DNA of 64,000 nt from Anolis sagrei. Lineage: Eukaryota; Chordata; Lepidosauria; Squamata; Anolidae. The DNA lies in contig NC_090022.1 in assembly GCF_037176765.1 (NCBI RefSeq), positions 75,641,209 through 75,705,208 on the forward strand. The letters are read 5' to 3'. The notes beneath the pieces were generated by a model, which saw only the letters and a list, made by a program, of their open reading frames with translations, searched no databases and was not told the origin of the DNA. The translations under genes and the position numbers were made by a program. This document shows, one piece after another, positions 35,301-50,200 of the stretch; the first letter of the stretch is position 1; every line of letters starts with the position of its first letter.

Positions 35301-38300
35301 GACACAGGCAGAAACCAGTCTCTTCCACACTACCCAACTATGGCACTTTAACTGCCAAGGTATTATCCTGTGAAATCCTGGTGTTTGCAATTAAAGGCAA
35401 GCTATTTTGAATTGACTGCCAAAAGGGCTCCTCCCATGTCTCACCGGACAACAAATTCCAGAATTTCAAGGTAACAGCCATGGATATTAAAGTGTGTTCC
35501 TAATGCTGTGATTACACAATATGAAAGGGACTGCTGTCTTTGCAGAAGGTGGACATGTCTGGCAATTATGGAATTGCACAGGCTCTCAAAATGCAAAGAA
35601 GCAGGCCACCTCCCCCCCCCCCCCCCCCCTTCACTGGCTCTAGTGGTGTCAAAGAATAACATTATCACTATACAGAAATCTGTCTGCTATTTCCATCTGC
35701 CTTATTATTGCAGATCTGTTACAAGTTCCTGAGGATATTACTCCTGGAACATTGATCTACACACCTGTACTGAAGAGGACAGGCACAAGTACCTTGAATG
35801 TAAGCTTTGTGCTTGTGGAGATAATCAGACAACATGTTTACAGGAGGATTTGTCTTTACACAAAAAGAAAGTCATGAAAAGGTGGAGGCTGTCTCGGGAG
35901 TGGAGGGGGGATCTTGGTGCTGTAATGGACTATTGGAAGGTGACTTGAAAAATGGAAGATGGCTTCTACCAGTGTGTCTTGGGTGGGAGGAAAGAGGGAA
36001 CAGGTTCTGGAGGGTGGAGTAGCCTGTTTCATAACTTGCCCAGGTGACTTTATCTATCTTCTCCTCACAGTATGCATTTGAGAATTCTTCTCTACCTTTC
36101 CAAATGAGTCGTGAAGGGGTGCGTGCACCCGCTGCAGGCTTTAGTCGTGAGCAAGCTGGTAAGGTACGTGCTGTTTCTCCTCTCTGCTTGGAATTGTCTC
36201 ATCGTCATGTCTTTTGGTCATGCTGCTCCATTCCAAGAACATAATTGCCCCTACAGTATGACCTATATCAAATCCTGCAGGAGCTTCAGGGGAAAACAAA
36301 CTGTGAACAACGATTTGTTTGCTCATATGAAGCTCTGACAGGCAAGCAAATTATTGTGCATAATGTGCCTGCCCATGTGTAGGTCCTGCAGGATTTTCTT
36401 GGCAAGATTTGTTCAAAATCTAGGTAGAAAAAATGAAATGCAAAGATACAGAATGGGGGATGCCTGGCTCGAGAGCAGTATGTGTGCAAAAGATCTTGGA
36501 GTCCTTGTGGAGAACAAGTTAAATATGAGCCAACAATATGATGCGGCAGCTAAAAAAGCCAATGGGATTTTGGCCTGCATCAATAGGAGTCTAGTGTCTA
36601 GATCCAGGGAAGTCATGCTGCCCCTCTATTCTGCCTTGGTCAGGCCACACCGGGAATACTCTGTCCAGTTCTGGGCACTGCCATTTAAGGGAGATGTTAA
36701 CAAGCTGGAATGTGTCCAGAGGAGGGCGACTAAAATGATCAAGGATCTGGAGAACAAGCCCTATGAGGAGCATCTTAAAGAGCTGGGCATGTTTAGCTTG
36801 CAGAAGAGAAGGCTGACAGGAGACGTGATGAGGGCCATGGATAAATACGTGAGGGGAAGTCATAGGGAGGAGGGAGCAAACTTGTTTTCTGTGCTCTGAA
36901 GACTAGGACACGGAACAATGGCTTCAAACTATAGGAAAGGAGTTTCCACCTAAACATGATGAAGAACTTTCTAACTGTGAGAACTGTTCAGCAGTGGAAC
37001 TGTCTGCCCTGGAGTGTGGGGGAAGCTCCTTTTTTGGAGGCTTTTAAACAGGATAGATGGCCATCTGTCGGGGGTGCTTTGAAAGTGATTTCCCTGCTTC
37101 TTGGCAGGGGGTTGGACTGGATGGCCCTTGAGGTCTCTTCCAACTCTATGATTCTATGAAAAGAGCCTTTGCCCTCCTCTGAGGCTTCAAACTATAGGAA
37201 AGGAGTTTCCACCTAAACATGATGAAGAACTTCCTAACTGTGAGAACTGTTCAGCAGTGGAACTGTCTGCCCTGGAGTGTGGGGGAAGCTCCTTTTTTGG
37301 AGGCTTTTAAACAGGATAGATGGCCATCTGTCGGGGGTGCTTTGAAAGTGATTTCCCTGCTTCTTGGCAGGGGGTTGGACTGGATGGCCCTTGAGGTCTC
37401 TTCCAACTCTATGATTCTATGAAAAGAGCCTTTGCCCTCCTCTGAGGCTGAGAGAGTATAACTTCTCTAAGGTTACCCAGTGAGCTTCATTACCTTCATT
37501 ATCAAGTGAATTGTTTTGACTCCAGTACTTTAATGTGACTGAAACTGATATGGCTCATTTTAACCCACAGCTATTGCTGCATTTTATTGAGTATTTTATT
37601 TAAATTAGTAGGGGTTTTTATATACTGCTTTTATGCATATTTGTTTTATGTTAATGACACTGTTGTTGTTTCGTATATGCCTATGTATTTTATTGTACTT
37701 GTATGCTTACAGCACTAATACGTGCTTTTGTAAGACATCCCGAGTCCCTTTTAGGAGATGATGGCGGAATATAAATTAAGGTAATAATAATAATATTAAT
37801 AATAATAATATATTTTATCAGTACAATTTTGTCTGTGTCCTGTTATGCATGGTGTGTGAGCCGATAAAGATACTGATATAATAGATGTAGGTACAGACAA
37901 ACAGTGCTGTCTTCAGTTTTGAATGATCTTGGGGACTTTGTTATTGCTCCAGGATGAAGACCCCCTGCACATCAAAATGTGCCATATTTTTAGAATATTA
38001 GGACTCATGGATCCAACAAAACGCTTAAATTTTACTTTAGACTGGACCTGTCCCTGTGGGTGATGAACTCATAGCATGCTATCCTCCCCTGCAGATATTC
38101 TCAATGGTAATTGTGATAACAAGCACTGATGGGATCAGCTGTCAAATCCCTCTGTCAGTCCAGGTCCTGCCTGTTTACCATAACCAAGTCAATTTCACGT
38201 GAGTTGTGTGATGCTGAGTGAACTGGGGAAAGGGGAAGACATCATGGCTGTTGGGCTCAAAATCCAGAGATCTGGAGTCTGGGCTATAAGGAGATGGGAC

Positions 38301-41300
38301 TGGTCTGAGTTGTCCTGTCACCCAGTCAGGAGCAAGGCACAATAGGGAAGGTGTGCACCAGAACCCTCTATAACAAAAGCAAAGAATGCCATGGCACAAA
38401 TCTCAGATCATGTCTGACTACCTTTGATCTGTGATTTACAGCATCCTGTGTTATAGAGATGCTGCAGCTTTCATGGCAAGTCTGAAATTACTCTTTTTAC
38501 AAGCAACCACCTAAATTGTATGAACATTTTTTAGTCTGGTAGAGCTTGAGTCAGGCCACAGATTAGGACTTTGGGAGCCCACACATTTCCTACCCCCACC
38601 AAACCTGTCTTGTTTCATCCTATTCCCCCATGGTTGTTTTTATTTCTCCCTCTGGACCTTCAATGTCATCTCTATGCACACACCTCAAAATTCAGCAAAA
38701 GTAAGTTCCAAGCCCAAAAGGAGATATAGATTGTTAATGCAGGGATTCTTGATGCTTCTTGATGCAGGGAATCTTCAGTAGCAAAAACCATTTTGGAAAA
38801 CTCAGGGCCACTCCAGAAAATTATACAGGTCCAAGCCAATGCAGAAAATGTGGAAAATTTGCTGTATCAGATCATCTCCCCAGACACAAACTATTTTACC
38901 ATTATTCCAGGTAAGGAGAATCCACACCAAAAAGGTCTAGTATAGCCGTGGTGGTCAGAGACAAGTGTCTTTGAACTACCTCTTTGAACTACCTCCACTT
39001 CTTTTGGTTGCATACAGATACAGGCATGATCATGAACACGTACAACTTGGATTTGAAACGCAATCCAGGCTTAGCTGAAACTCAGCTGTTGGTGAAGGCC
39101 TACAACAAGCTTCATCCAAGTGACTTTGCCACGATCATGGTCAACATTACTGTAAAAGAGCAGAATCTTGAAGGACCTCTGTGTTCTCCTGCAGTGTTTG
39201 TGTAAGTCTTCACAGATAAGAGGACCTTGCAGCTACCTGCTGTCTGAAGGCACTTGAATATGACTAGCCCTACTATAAAGCCTAGAACAGTGGTTCTCAA
39301 CCTGTGGATGCCCAGGTGTTTTGGTCTACAAGTCCCAGAAATCCCAGCCAGTTTACCAGCTGTTAGGATTTCTGGGAGTTAGAGACCAAAACATCTGGGG
39401 AACCACAGGTTGACAACTACTGGCCTAAAACAATGTTGTCATGCCTGAGAAGCAGTGGAATGGGCAAGAGATAAGAGCACATGGGTTCTCTATTCAGGTC
39501 TCAATTCTTTTCCTCTGTTTCCTCAATTCCCAATGACTATTTTGTTTAATCCTCAGGACTGAAATTCCAGAGACATACTCCATTGGAAGCCCTCTACAGA
39601 TTCTATCTTGTAGCGATCGGGAGAATGGCAATAGTACCCTTCACTACCAAATGGAAGATGCACAAAGCCCTCGCTATAGCTTCAGAATGGAGGGACCAAA
39701 TCTTCTGGTAAACTCTTGGACTGGATCACTTTCTTCTATCTTTTAAGTTAGGAAGAAGGAGAAATGATAAGTAAAGCCTGGGGCCCAAGTTCATTGTTAT
39801 CAACCTATCCAGCTGTTATTGCAGAGTTCAATGAAGTCTGCCCATCATGGAAGCACTAAATTCTCATTCAGTCCCAGGAAAGATGGGGGAACTTGACTTC
39901 CACTGTGAGGAGCCTTCCCTCTCTCCAGACAGAGTATAATTCTAATTAGATTCTCTCTGTATCACTCAACTAAATGCCTGTGGATCAATGGCTACAGAGT
40001 CTTGACAATTCTCTACTTGGGTCTTGGTAGGTGAATACCACTTTGGATTACGATTCAGAAGTTATGGCTAGTCTTGCTTTCCAGTACCGAGCTGCCATTC
40101 TGGTATCAGACAGTGGAAGCCCCCCACAAACTAGTGAGTAATACTTCTAACCTGTCTAATTACTATTTGGACTTTGGTTTTTCTTGACACTGAACACAAG
40201 AGATCTTGGGCTCTAATGGATTGGCTTGTTGTGATGAAAGGAAGAAGTGACCTCCCCCATTGGTAGTGCCCAGGCTTCAGAAATAGCTCTCTGAACTTGT
40301 CTGATAGAGGTATATTTATTTAGTGTCTCTGCTGTCTGCATTGATGGACAAATTACTACTAGGACTAGCAGTTTGGGGAAAACATGCTGAGAACCAGAGC
40401 TAAATGACAAGCAAGGCTATGTATGTTCTGTGCTTCTTTGATGTGAAAATTCTACAGGAAGATTGTTGACAATCCAAGCTTCACATTTCTAAAGATTACT
40501 TATCTGCATTAATTTTAACTCTGATCAAGAGGATAGTTCTTGAAATATATTAGGTACTGACACAATCTGAGAACCTATTTTCCATATATTTCATGAGAAA
40601 TTGGGTTTTAGTATTATAGCAGAAGCTCACCTATTTTCTGTATACCTTTCTTGTGTACCTATTTGGCTTTGCCTCCCAACTTCTTCTCTTTTATAGTTTC
40701 ATTTTGGCTTTTGTGAACCAAGGCAGCTTCTATACAGCCTTAAATATTTTTCCACTATTTTATCCTTTCTTTCTTTCTTTTTTTTTTTAAAAAAGGTACA
40801 AAAATTGTAGAAACAGTGGCAAAAATGGATGGGCTAAAATTGGAAGGTGACATTGAATCCATCAGAAAGTTCCTCAGAGATACGATTACATTCTAAAAAC
40901 TTCATCTGGCAGCCTCCCTAGAGACTTGAGTTGGAAGGGAGCACGAGGACCATCTAGTCCAGTGGTTATCAACCTTTTTTTAACCATGGACCACTTTGAC
41001 CAGGGACCACTCTCCAACATAAAACCAAAAGGGTTATGAATCAGTTTTTGGTTAACTTTAGATTTGGTTTGGTTATTTGGAGTGCTGATTCAGAAAATTG
41101 CATTGGATAGACCACATCAGCTCTAGTTTCTGATACAGAACATATGCCACCCAGTAGTTGCCGTCTGCTCGCCCACAGAAAATAATATTTAATAAGCCTC
41201 GGCACTATAAGAGGGTTTTGCGAGGCCAGGCTCTCTCGTTGCAATGGTGTAGCAATCGTGAGGCCGTGGACCACATTTTAGTTCTTGTGAACCACTGGCA

Positions 41301-43097
41301 GTCCATGGACCACACGTTGGAAACCACTGATCTAGTCCAACCCCATCATGTAAGAATGCATGACTCAAGCACCTCTGAAAGAATCCCAACTAGCTTCTGT
41401 CTAAAGGCTTCCAAGAAGAGACCAACATTCTCCATAGAAGTTCATTTAATTATCAGTGAAGAAATTCTTCATAATGTTTTGGTGGAATCTCTTTTCTTGT
41501 AATATGAATCCTTTGGTTCATGTTCTCGTCTCTGAAGCAGCAAAAAACAAGCTTGCTCTATCTTCCATGTGAGATCTCTTCAACCATTTAAAGGTGGCTG
41601 ACATGTTTTCGTCTTCTTCAGGTTAAACATACTCAGCTGCCTAAGTTATTCCTCACAAGGCTTGGTTTCTAATGTATCATGCAAGAAGCTATGTAAAGAC
41701 TCATACCATGCCTGCTGCCAATCCAATTTTGTCTACATTCCAATCTACTAAACACTTCCAAACCTATCTTTATAGTCTGTTTTTTAAAAAGGCAAGAAAG
41801 AAAATTGAGAGCCCTGAAATGCTGTTTCTATAAGTCCAGGACTAAATTCCATTTGTTCAGTGTAGTAGTGGGATTCTATAGTATACACAGTCTTGAATCT
41901 CCCCATTTTTGGTCACAGAGAGAATGTATTTGGGCTAAACTGGAACTCACATCCCACTTCTCCACAAACCTGAAAAGACAAGGCATGATGGTGGGTGTTG
42001 GTTTGCCAGCTCTTGCCAGAAAGAAAACCAGACAATGAGACAGTGACTAATCCTTGTCATAGATTTTTCTCCTGTCTCCAAGGATTTCATCTTAATTGCA
42101 TTCCAGTAGAAAATATTATGTAAAAAGAGGCCTTTAGGTATGACATTTTAGCGTTCCAACCCCATTCCATAATGACTGATTTGCAAACACATCAAGCAAT
42201 CGCTCAATGATGAACTTGATTTCTGTCAAGCCAAGAAAGGAAATGTATGGTCCTCTAGATGCTGTTGGATTGCAGCTCCCATCATCCTTCATCCTTCATA
42301 ACTGGCTGCAATGGCTATATCTAAAGGGAGTTGGAGACCAACAACTTCTGGAAAGACATACATCCCTCATCCTTGTAGGGGATATTGAGAATGGCAAGCC
42401 ATTGACCATTAATATTGGAAACCAAGAGTGTAATCTAAGTTCAGTGATTTCAACAATTCGTTTTTCTATAGCACAGCCTTCTTCAACTTGTTGCCTTCCA
42501 GATATATTGAACCAGCCAAATGACTGTGCTGGCTAGGGATAATTGTATTATGGCTACAATGTTTGTGCCGAATTTCAGAAGACTGGAATAGAGTAAAATA
42601 TAATTTTTAGAAGCAAGAATCAATCTGAAAAGACTGGAGAAAATTTACACACCACTAATACTTATATTCATCATGGCTAATTGCCAAGGGATCATACTTA
42701 TTGTCAGTAGCACTGAGAAGAAAAAACAAAGTCTGGATTATTTTTCACAGGAGACCCAATTAGTCGAGTACTGATGATTCCTGGCAGAGGAAGTTTAAAG
42801 GCTGTTTACTAATATCAAATGAAGCAATCAAAAGAGCAGTTTTTGGCTGAGACTAATTTGGCCTTAGAACATGCCCCACAGGCCACACATTAATGGAGTC
42901 TGTTACTAAGCAAATTTGCTGTGAACAAGCAGCAACTGCATACAATTTGTGCCAAAAAATAAAAATAAACAAACAGGAGATCAAACAGAAAACGCCCAGC
43001 AAAGACCACCCTCAAAGGGATAGTTAGTTCACATTACAAATAGCAATGGATTTGAAAGGGGGAACCTGTTGAGAGCCTGATAAAATAGTAGCAGTAA

Positions 43098-43132
<35 letters not shown>

Positions 43133-43139
43133 TGTCTGT

Positions 43140-43203
<64 letters not shown>

Positions 43204-44192
43204 TGTTAGGATTTGTGGGGATTTTCCTAATCTGTACAAACTGAATGTTCATGAGCTAATTTCATTCATTCCTACACAGTAGAAATTTCTGTTCTCAATG
43301 GATTTCTATCCAGGGGATATCACCAAAACCTGCAATCTGTATTACAGTTTGAACTTGATGGCCCTTGTGGTCTCTTCCAACTATGATTCTGTGATTTTAC
43401 AAACATTACCTGTTGTTTGTGACTGTCTTTAGGATAGCTGCTCCATCGCTGGCCATTTTCTAGCCACTGAAGCTCTATCCCCCATACTTCTTGGATTTGT
43501 TTCCATGTGCATTACAGCCCGGGTGCCTGTGCTTGTGACAGTAAGCCCAGTGAACGAGTACAGCCCACAGTGCTTACAACGGTCTTTTAGTGTACGAGAG
43601 GATGCTGGCTTTGGGGACATCTTTGGAAATGCCAGTGGCATTGACCAAGACTATCCTTTCAATAACATTGAGTACAACATCCTGGGGGAAGAAGTTGGAT
43701 CTTCTCCTATGTTCTACATTGGGCGGCGCACAGGTAAGAAAGAGTATTTATGTAGGACCTCTGCATGCAGACAGACATGGTCTTCTTTTAAGAAAGATCT
43801 AAAAACGTGGTTCTTCCGATGTGCCTTCGGAGAGTAACCACTCAACCCATCTAGTTGTTTTCATCTACAGCTGCCCTCAGAATAAAGCACCTTCCCTTTC
43901 TCCTATAAAGGCCAAATCCCATTGCTCCTCCCTGTCGGGCTCCTCTCTTATAAATTCACTTTTATCCCTATCTTGCCCAGGGTTTTAACTTTTTTACCTC
44001 ATTCATTTGCCCTCCCTCTGTGTCTGATTTTATATTATTTCATAGTGTTCATTTCATGTGTTATTTCATATTTGTGTTATGATGTATTTTTTTGTTTTTG
44101 TGTTTTAAATGTGTTGTATTATTTTGGGCTTGGCCTCATGTTAGCCGTCCCGAATCCCCTCTGGGGAGATGGTGGCGGGTTATAAAGAAAGT

Positions 44193-44231
<39 letters not shown>

Positions 44232-47200
44232 CCATAGCTACCAGCCCTGCAGGTTTCTTACCTGTTGCTAAAGATATCCTTTACGTTTGGCTCACTAGCC
44301 TCACTTGCTGAGTCCCTTTGGGGAGAGGGGGCGGGATATAAATAAAGCCTTATTTATTTATTTATTTATTTGGGCTTAAGATGAAATATCTTTCCTCTCA
44401 TGCATCCAGGCTTGGATGCTGTTTTGATTCCCCTCACTTAGGAGGCTCCGAATACATTTCCTGAGAGAATACGGCACAAGTAGTGCAACACATTGCCCTC
44501 TAGTCCTCTGCAGTACATATTCAAGACCAACCCCTTTTAATTACTGCACCACATTCACATCAAAGCGTTTGAATGGTGGATGATAGTGCAAATGATTAAA
44601 TGCAGTTTTCAATGGTTAGGAATGGTTGTTACTTGTAAACATGATGAACAGAGTCTCCATGTTGGGTATGTGTCACAGGGCTGCTGCATGTTCTGGGCCC
44701 ATTGGACTATGAAAAGGTGAAGGCATATCGCCTGGCAATTAGCCTAAAAGACATTGATAATGGAGCAGAGGGTCCACGTTCCACGCTGTGCAACATCACC
44801 ATTAATGTACAGGTAACTGGAATACAGGTTGGGAGGGTATGGCTAGTGTATTGCTTTGAAAACAATCAGTGCACACAACACCCTTTGCCAGTCTCTCACA
44901 ACTTAAGGCCCTTCATGTTGTACTGCAACACATTAGGAAAGTGCCGGATTGGGAGGGGATAAAGCAGGCCATTTATGGAAGACCTGAGACCTGATCTGGT
45001 TGAAACAAAAAGGAAGAGCTTTGCTAGGGTTGGATCTAGGATGGAGCAGGACAAAGTGCTGCCAGGCCTCCACATTCAGTGGAGTTGGGGACACAGAATT
45101 CCTGTGGAAGTGAAAATCTGTGAATAAAGAAGTTACTATTTGCTTTTACATCTCAGAATTCCTAGGTTCTTCAGCACGACTTTGGTCACCTTTTTCTGGA
45201 AGCAGATCATAGAATTGCAGTGGAGGACCTATAGATTCCTAGAGAGGTGTTATCTATAGTAATTTCTGGGTCCTACAGTTCAACCAGAAGAAGTTGACTG
45301 TAGAGTTGCACTGGAGGACATCCTAGAGAAAACATTTAAATCACTGTACTGTACTGTACTGTATTTACAGTACAGTACAGTGATTTAAATGTTTTCTCTA
45401 GGATGTCCTCTAATGTGACCCTCTAATGTGAAGGCCCTCTAATGTGGAGGGCCAACTGTACTGTAAACCTTCATTAGGTCTTCCCACACCTTACAAATCA
45501 AGACAGCATTTGATCCCCAGCATTGTGATCCTCGCTATTCTATTCTATTCTATTCTATTCTATTCTATTCTATGGTTTACAAAAAATAGCTGGTGTGAGA
45601 CTGTGATACCTACATTATAGTTGCTCACAGCAAAAGAACTAGCTACATATAGATTTATATATGTTTAATGCTCCACATATTTTTTTAATTGGAAGTAACT
45701 GTAGGGTTTCATAACACTATATATCAAAATTTGAAAAAAATATGTTTCTGGGTTGAAAGTGTTATTTCCTATTTAATGGTTCTGGCCCAGTTTACCTTCT
45801 GAATATATCTCCCTCTGTGAACCACCTCAGAGGTCAAAATCATCAGGGTAGACCCTGCTCTTGGTCCCGCCTCCTTCGCAGGCTCAACTCGTGGGGATGA
45901 GAGACAGGGCCTTATCAGTGGTGGCCCCTTGGCTATGGAACTCCCTCTCCAGTGACATTAGATTGGCCCCTTCCCTCCTGGCTTTCAGAAAGAGAGTGAA
46001 AACGTCACTTTGGGGCTAAGCCTTCAGAGAAGTGCAGTAGAAGGATATGGAATATGTGCAATGACTATTGGCATGGTCCTGGATTACAGTTGTGGATGGC
46101 ATGGTTTTAATAATGGATGTAATGTTTTTAACTGTTTTGATGTGTATTATTTTTAATCTTAATTTAAATATTTATTTTAATTGTATGCTGTATTTAAGGC
46201 ATTGAATAGTAGTCTATGTATAAAGCTGCTTTGAGTCCCCTTCGGGGTTGGGAAGAGCAGGGTATAAATATGGTAAATAAGTAATAAATTGTTCAGTACT
46301 TACTTTAAAAGTAGTTGTTATACTCCAGAAACTTTGTTTTTGTGGCTGCCACACACAGTGTTGAGTTGGTTGAGAATCTATGAGACAATCATTGAAAAAA
46401 TATAGCAATGTTTTTTATGAGAGAACCAATTAGGAAATGACATTTATAACCCAGGCACAAAAATCATTTTACATAGTGTAATCCATACCACATTGTAGAT
46501 GAATGCTGTGTGCGTGTGCTTGTGCTTGGGTGGGAGACGGGGGATGGGGACAACTGCTTCGCATATTATGAAGCTGCTGCTTCCCTCAATGGGGAAGCTT
46601 TCTTTTCTTCCAGGAGTAATGAATTGATGCCAATAATAATTATAGGAAAAATCGAGCAAACAACTTTTTTTGAAGCTCTCTGTATCAACAAGATTTTGCT
46701 TTAGTTATCCTTTTTGAATACAACTCCTGAGCCGTGATTCTGATTGGGGGAATTCTACACATTGTGATCTTTAAAATGTAGTCTGTTCGACATTGACAGA
46801 AACACATTCAGTTCTCCCTTCATTGGCTCAGAGTTGAATATCATCTGATACCAGATGAATTGCCAGGTACAAAAAGTAATCTCTATTTATTTACCCATTG
46901 CCCCAGGCGGAAAGCAGCTTCTGCAAGCATCTTGTTCAATGCCATCCTTTGGTTCTTGTTCACCATATGCAGAGCATCGTAAATGATAAAAAGGTCTGAT
47001 AATAATTAATATTCCACATCAGGCAAAATGAAAAGCCCAATGCCTGAAGGAATTCCTGCATGAAATATTCCTTTTTGGGATGTCATGCTGATTGCAAGTA
47101 GGAGAAGAGAGTTTTAGAAAATAGTCCATCCCAAGGACATTGTGTAAGCAGCACTCTGAGAAACATGGACCTCTTCTTTTCCCCCAGGATGTGAATGACA

Positions 47201-50200
47201 ACCCACCTGTCTGTAATCCATCATTCTACGAAAAGCCCATATATTCCACCCAGGCCCAAACCTTAAGCATCGTGCAGCTGGCTTGCAGTGACCGCGATGT
47301 GACAAGTGAACTGAACTACAACATTGTTGGTGGTATGGAATGGATGAGGGAAGGTATTTGGGTTCAGATTTAAACTGAAGTGGAGGCAAGAACAGTGGCT
47401 TTTGCATCCTGGCTTGTAAAGTTTTTAGCAAGCTTGGGATGCATGGTGATGGTATAATCTGGAAAAGTGACCCCAATGGTGGTCAAGTCAGAAGGGAAAT
47501 CACAAGAAAACATGAAAAGGCTGGCCTGTGTGTGGAAGGGATGGCTGTCAGTTCTGCCTGTGATGACAGACTTGGAGCATATCTTCACAAATCACATAAG
47601 TGGGTCTGCTCATCACTGCTTCTCCTCAGGAAACCCTGAGAATCAGATGAATGAAACACAGACTAGGAATCTTCAACTGTATTCCCTTCACCCTCACAAG
47701 CTACAACCCCCAGGGCCCTTTTGGAGAGGTTATGACAAGTTAGACTGGTATAAAATTAATAAAGGTTGCTGGACAGTGATAAGCAGTTATACGGCAGTAT
47801 GTGTGAAAAAGATCTTGGAGTCCTCATGGACAACAAGTTAAACATGAGCCAACAATGTCATGCGGCGGCAAAAAAAGCCAATGGGATTTTGGTCTGCATC
47901 AATAGGAGTCTAGTGTCTAGATCCAGGGAAGTCATGCTAACCCTCTATTCTGCCTTGGTCAGACCACACCTGGAATACTGTGTCCAATTCTGGGCACCAC
48001 AATTGAAGGGAGATGTTGACTCCAAGCTGGAAGGTGTCCAAAGGAGGGCTACTAAAATGATCAAGGGTCTGGAGAACAAGCCTTATAAGGAGCGGCTTAA
48101 AGAGCTGGGCATGTTTAGCCTGAAGAAGAGAAGGCTGAGATGAGACATGATGATGGCCATGGATAAATATATGAGAGGAAGTCATATATTTATCAAAGGG
48201 ATAAGGGAGAATATATAAGGGAGCAGGCTTGTTTTCTGCTGCCCTGGGGACTAGGACACGGAACAATGGCTTTAGACTGAAGGAAGGGAGTTCCGCCTGA
48301 ACATTAGGAAGAACTTACTGTCTGTGAGAGTTGTTCAGCAGTGGAACTCTCTGCCCCAGAGTGTGGTGGAGGCTCCTTCTTTGGAGACATTTAAACAGAG
48401 GCTGGATAGCCATCTGTCAGGGATGTTTTGAATGCAATTTTCCCTCTTCTTGGCAGGGGTTGGAGTGGATGGCCCACAAGATTTCTTCCAACTCAAGGAT
48501 TCCATGATTCTATGATTTCTTTTATTGGTTCTGTTATTGCAGGCAACATAAATGGACGTTTTCGCATGGAGGGTGACAGGCTGTTCCCTAATACCTTTTC
48601 TTACAACCGTGATGGTATTTTTGATCCCCTCACTTTTAAGCTTCTTGTAGAAGTGACAGACAGTCGCAGCACACCTCGGTTCAGCACCACAGCCATCATT
48701 CTTGTTCATGTGATCCCCTGGACCACAACTGTGCCTACTACTACCACCACTACTACGGTAAGGGATCAGATGCAGACATGCTGTAATAAGAAACCTCACA
48801 GAATTGAGCTGAATCCCTGGAATGTCTATACCTTTTCCATGTAAGGTAAAGGTAACGATTTCCCCTGACATTAAGTTTAGTTGTGCCCGACTCTGGGGGG
48901 TGGTGCTCATTTTCTAAGCCGAGGAACCAGCATTGTCCATAGACACCGCCAAGGTCATGTGGTCAGCATGACTGCATGGAGCACCATTACCTTCTCGCAG
49001 AAGCGGTACCTAGTGATCTACTCACATTTCACATTTGCATGTTTTTGAACTGCAAGGTTGGCAGAAGCTAGGGTTAACAGCAGGAGCTCAACCCGCTCCC
49101 CGGATTCGAACTTCCAACCTTTCCTTCAGCAAGTTCAGCAAGTTCATCATCTCTTTTCCATGTATCTTCTATATGCCTCAGATAGCACTCGGGTTATGAA
49201 ATGTATTTGTTATGAATGTTGATTTTGTCACTCGGTGATGTTGGTGGTAGAACAGTACCTTCTTCGTGACATGCACTTAGATTTCAAAAGGAAAATGATC
49301 CTGCTAATTTGGTCCTCTCAGTAGGTTTTGTAGTTCTGGATACTATACTTTCATTTTTGTATTTCCAGACAGTGCCCAAAAAACCCATCATTTTGCACAA
49401 AACCAATGAATACTGGGCACCAGATCCCTGGTTTGTGGTGGTTATTACTCTCACTGGAGTCCTTCTCCTTTCTGTCTTGGGTTTGTTGTTCTGGAGGCTC
49501 TGCTGGAGGTGAGTTTCCATCTAGGCTTCTGTATATGTTCTTTCTTTGATGTGAACTGCTGCCTCAGATTTTGGTCACTGGTAGTGCTATTTCCATGATA
49601 CATTCTGGAAAAGGAGTCAGCTACAGGGAAAGATGAGCAATCCTTAACAAGAAAGAAGTTAATCTACTTTCATACAAGATGCTCCATAATTGTCTTCGGT
49701 ACTCTAAAGGTCTTAAGCCTTTGCAGTTGCAATCTTTCCATTGCTTTGAAAAATGTATACAGTACTAGCTGTACTACCACGTGTTGCTTCCCTCCCTCTT
49801 TCTCTCCTCTTTTCTTTCTCTCTTTCCTTCCCTCCCTCCCTCATTCTTTCCTTCCTTCCTTTCCTTTGTTTCTTTCATTCTCTCCTTCTCTTCCTCTTCT
49901 CTTCCTTCTCCCCCCTTTTTCTTTCCCTTCCTCTTTCTCCCTTTTCTTCTTTCTCTACCTATTATTGGACTGCAACTCCCAGCAGTCCTCCTGATCGATC
50001 TACCTATCTACTCTATCTCTATCTAATCTATCTATCTGGAGGATTGCTGGGAGTTGCAGTCCAGGAATAGGACTTTGGAAATATGCAGGGATTGGGATGC
50101 TCTCAAAGAAATCCAAGGGGAAGAAGTGCATTTGGATCATCCTCCTCTTCTAAAGGGCCTGGTCTAGGGGATGCTGGGAGCTGTAGTCTGGAAGAGAGTT

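Noticed and set aside
43024-43282. Ser-Leu, Thr-His and Arg-Glu repeat proteins
   Set aside because: Direct translations of the TG/AG microsatellite.
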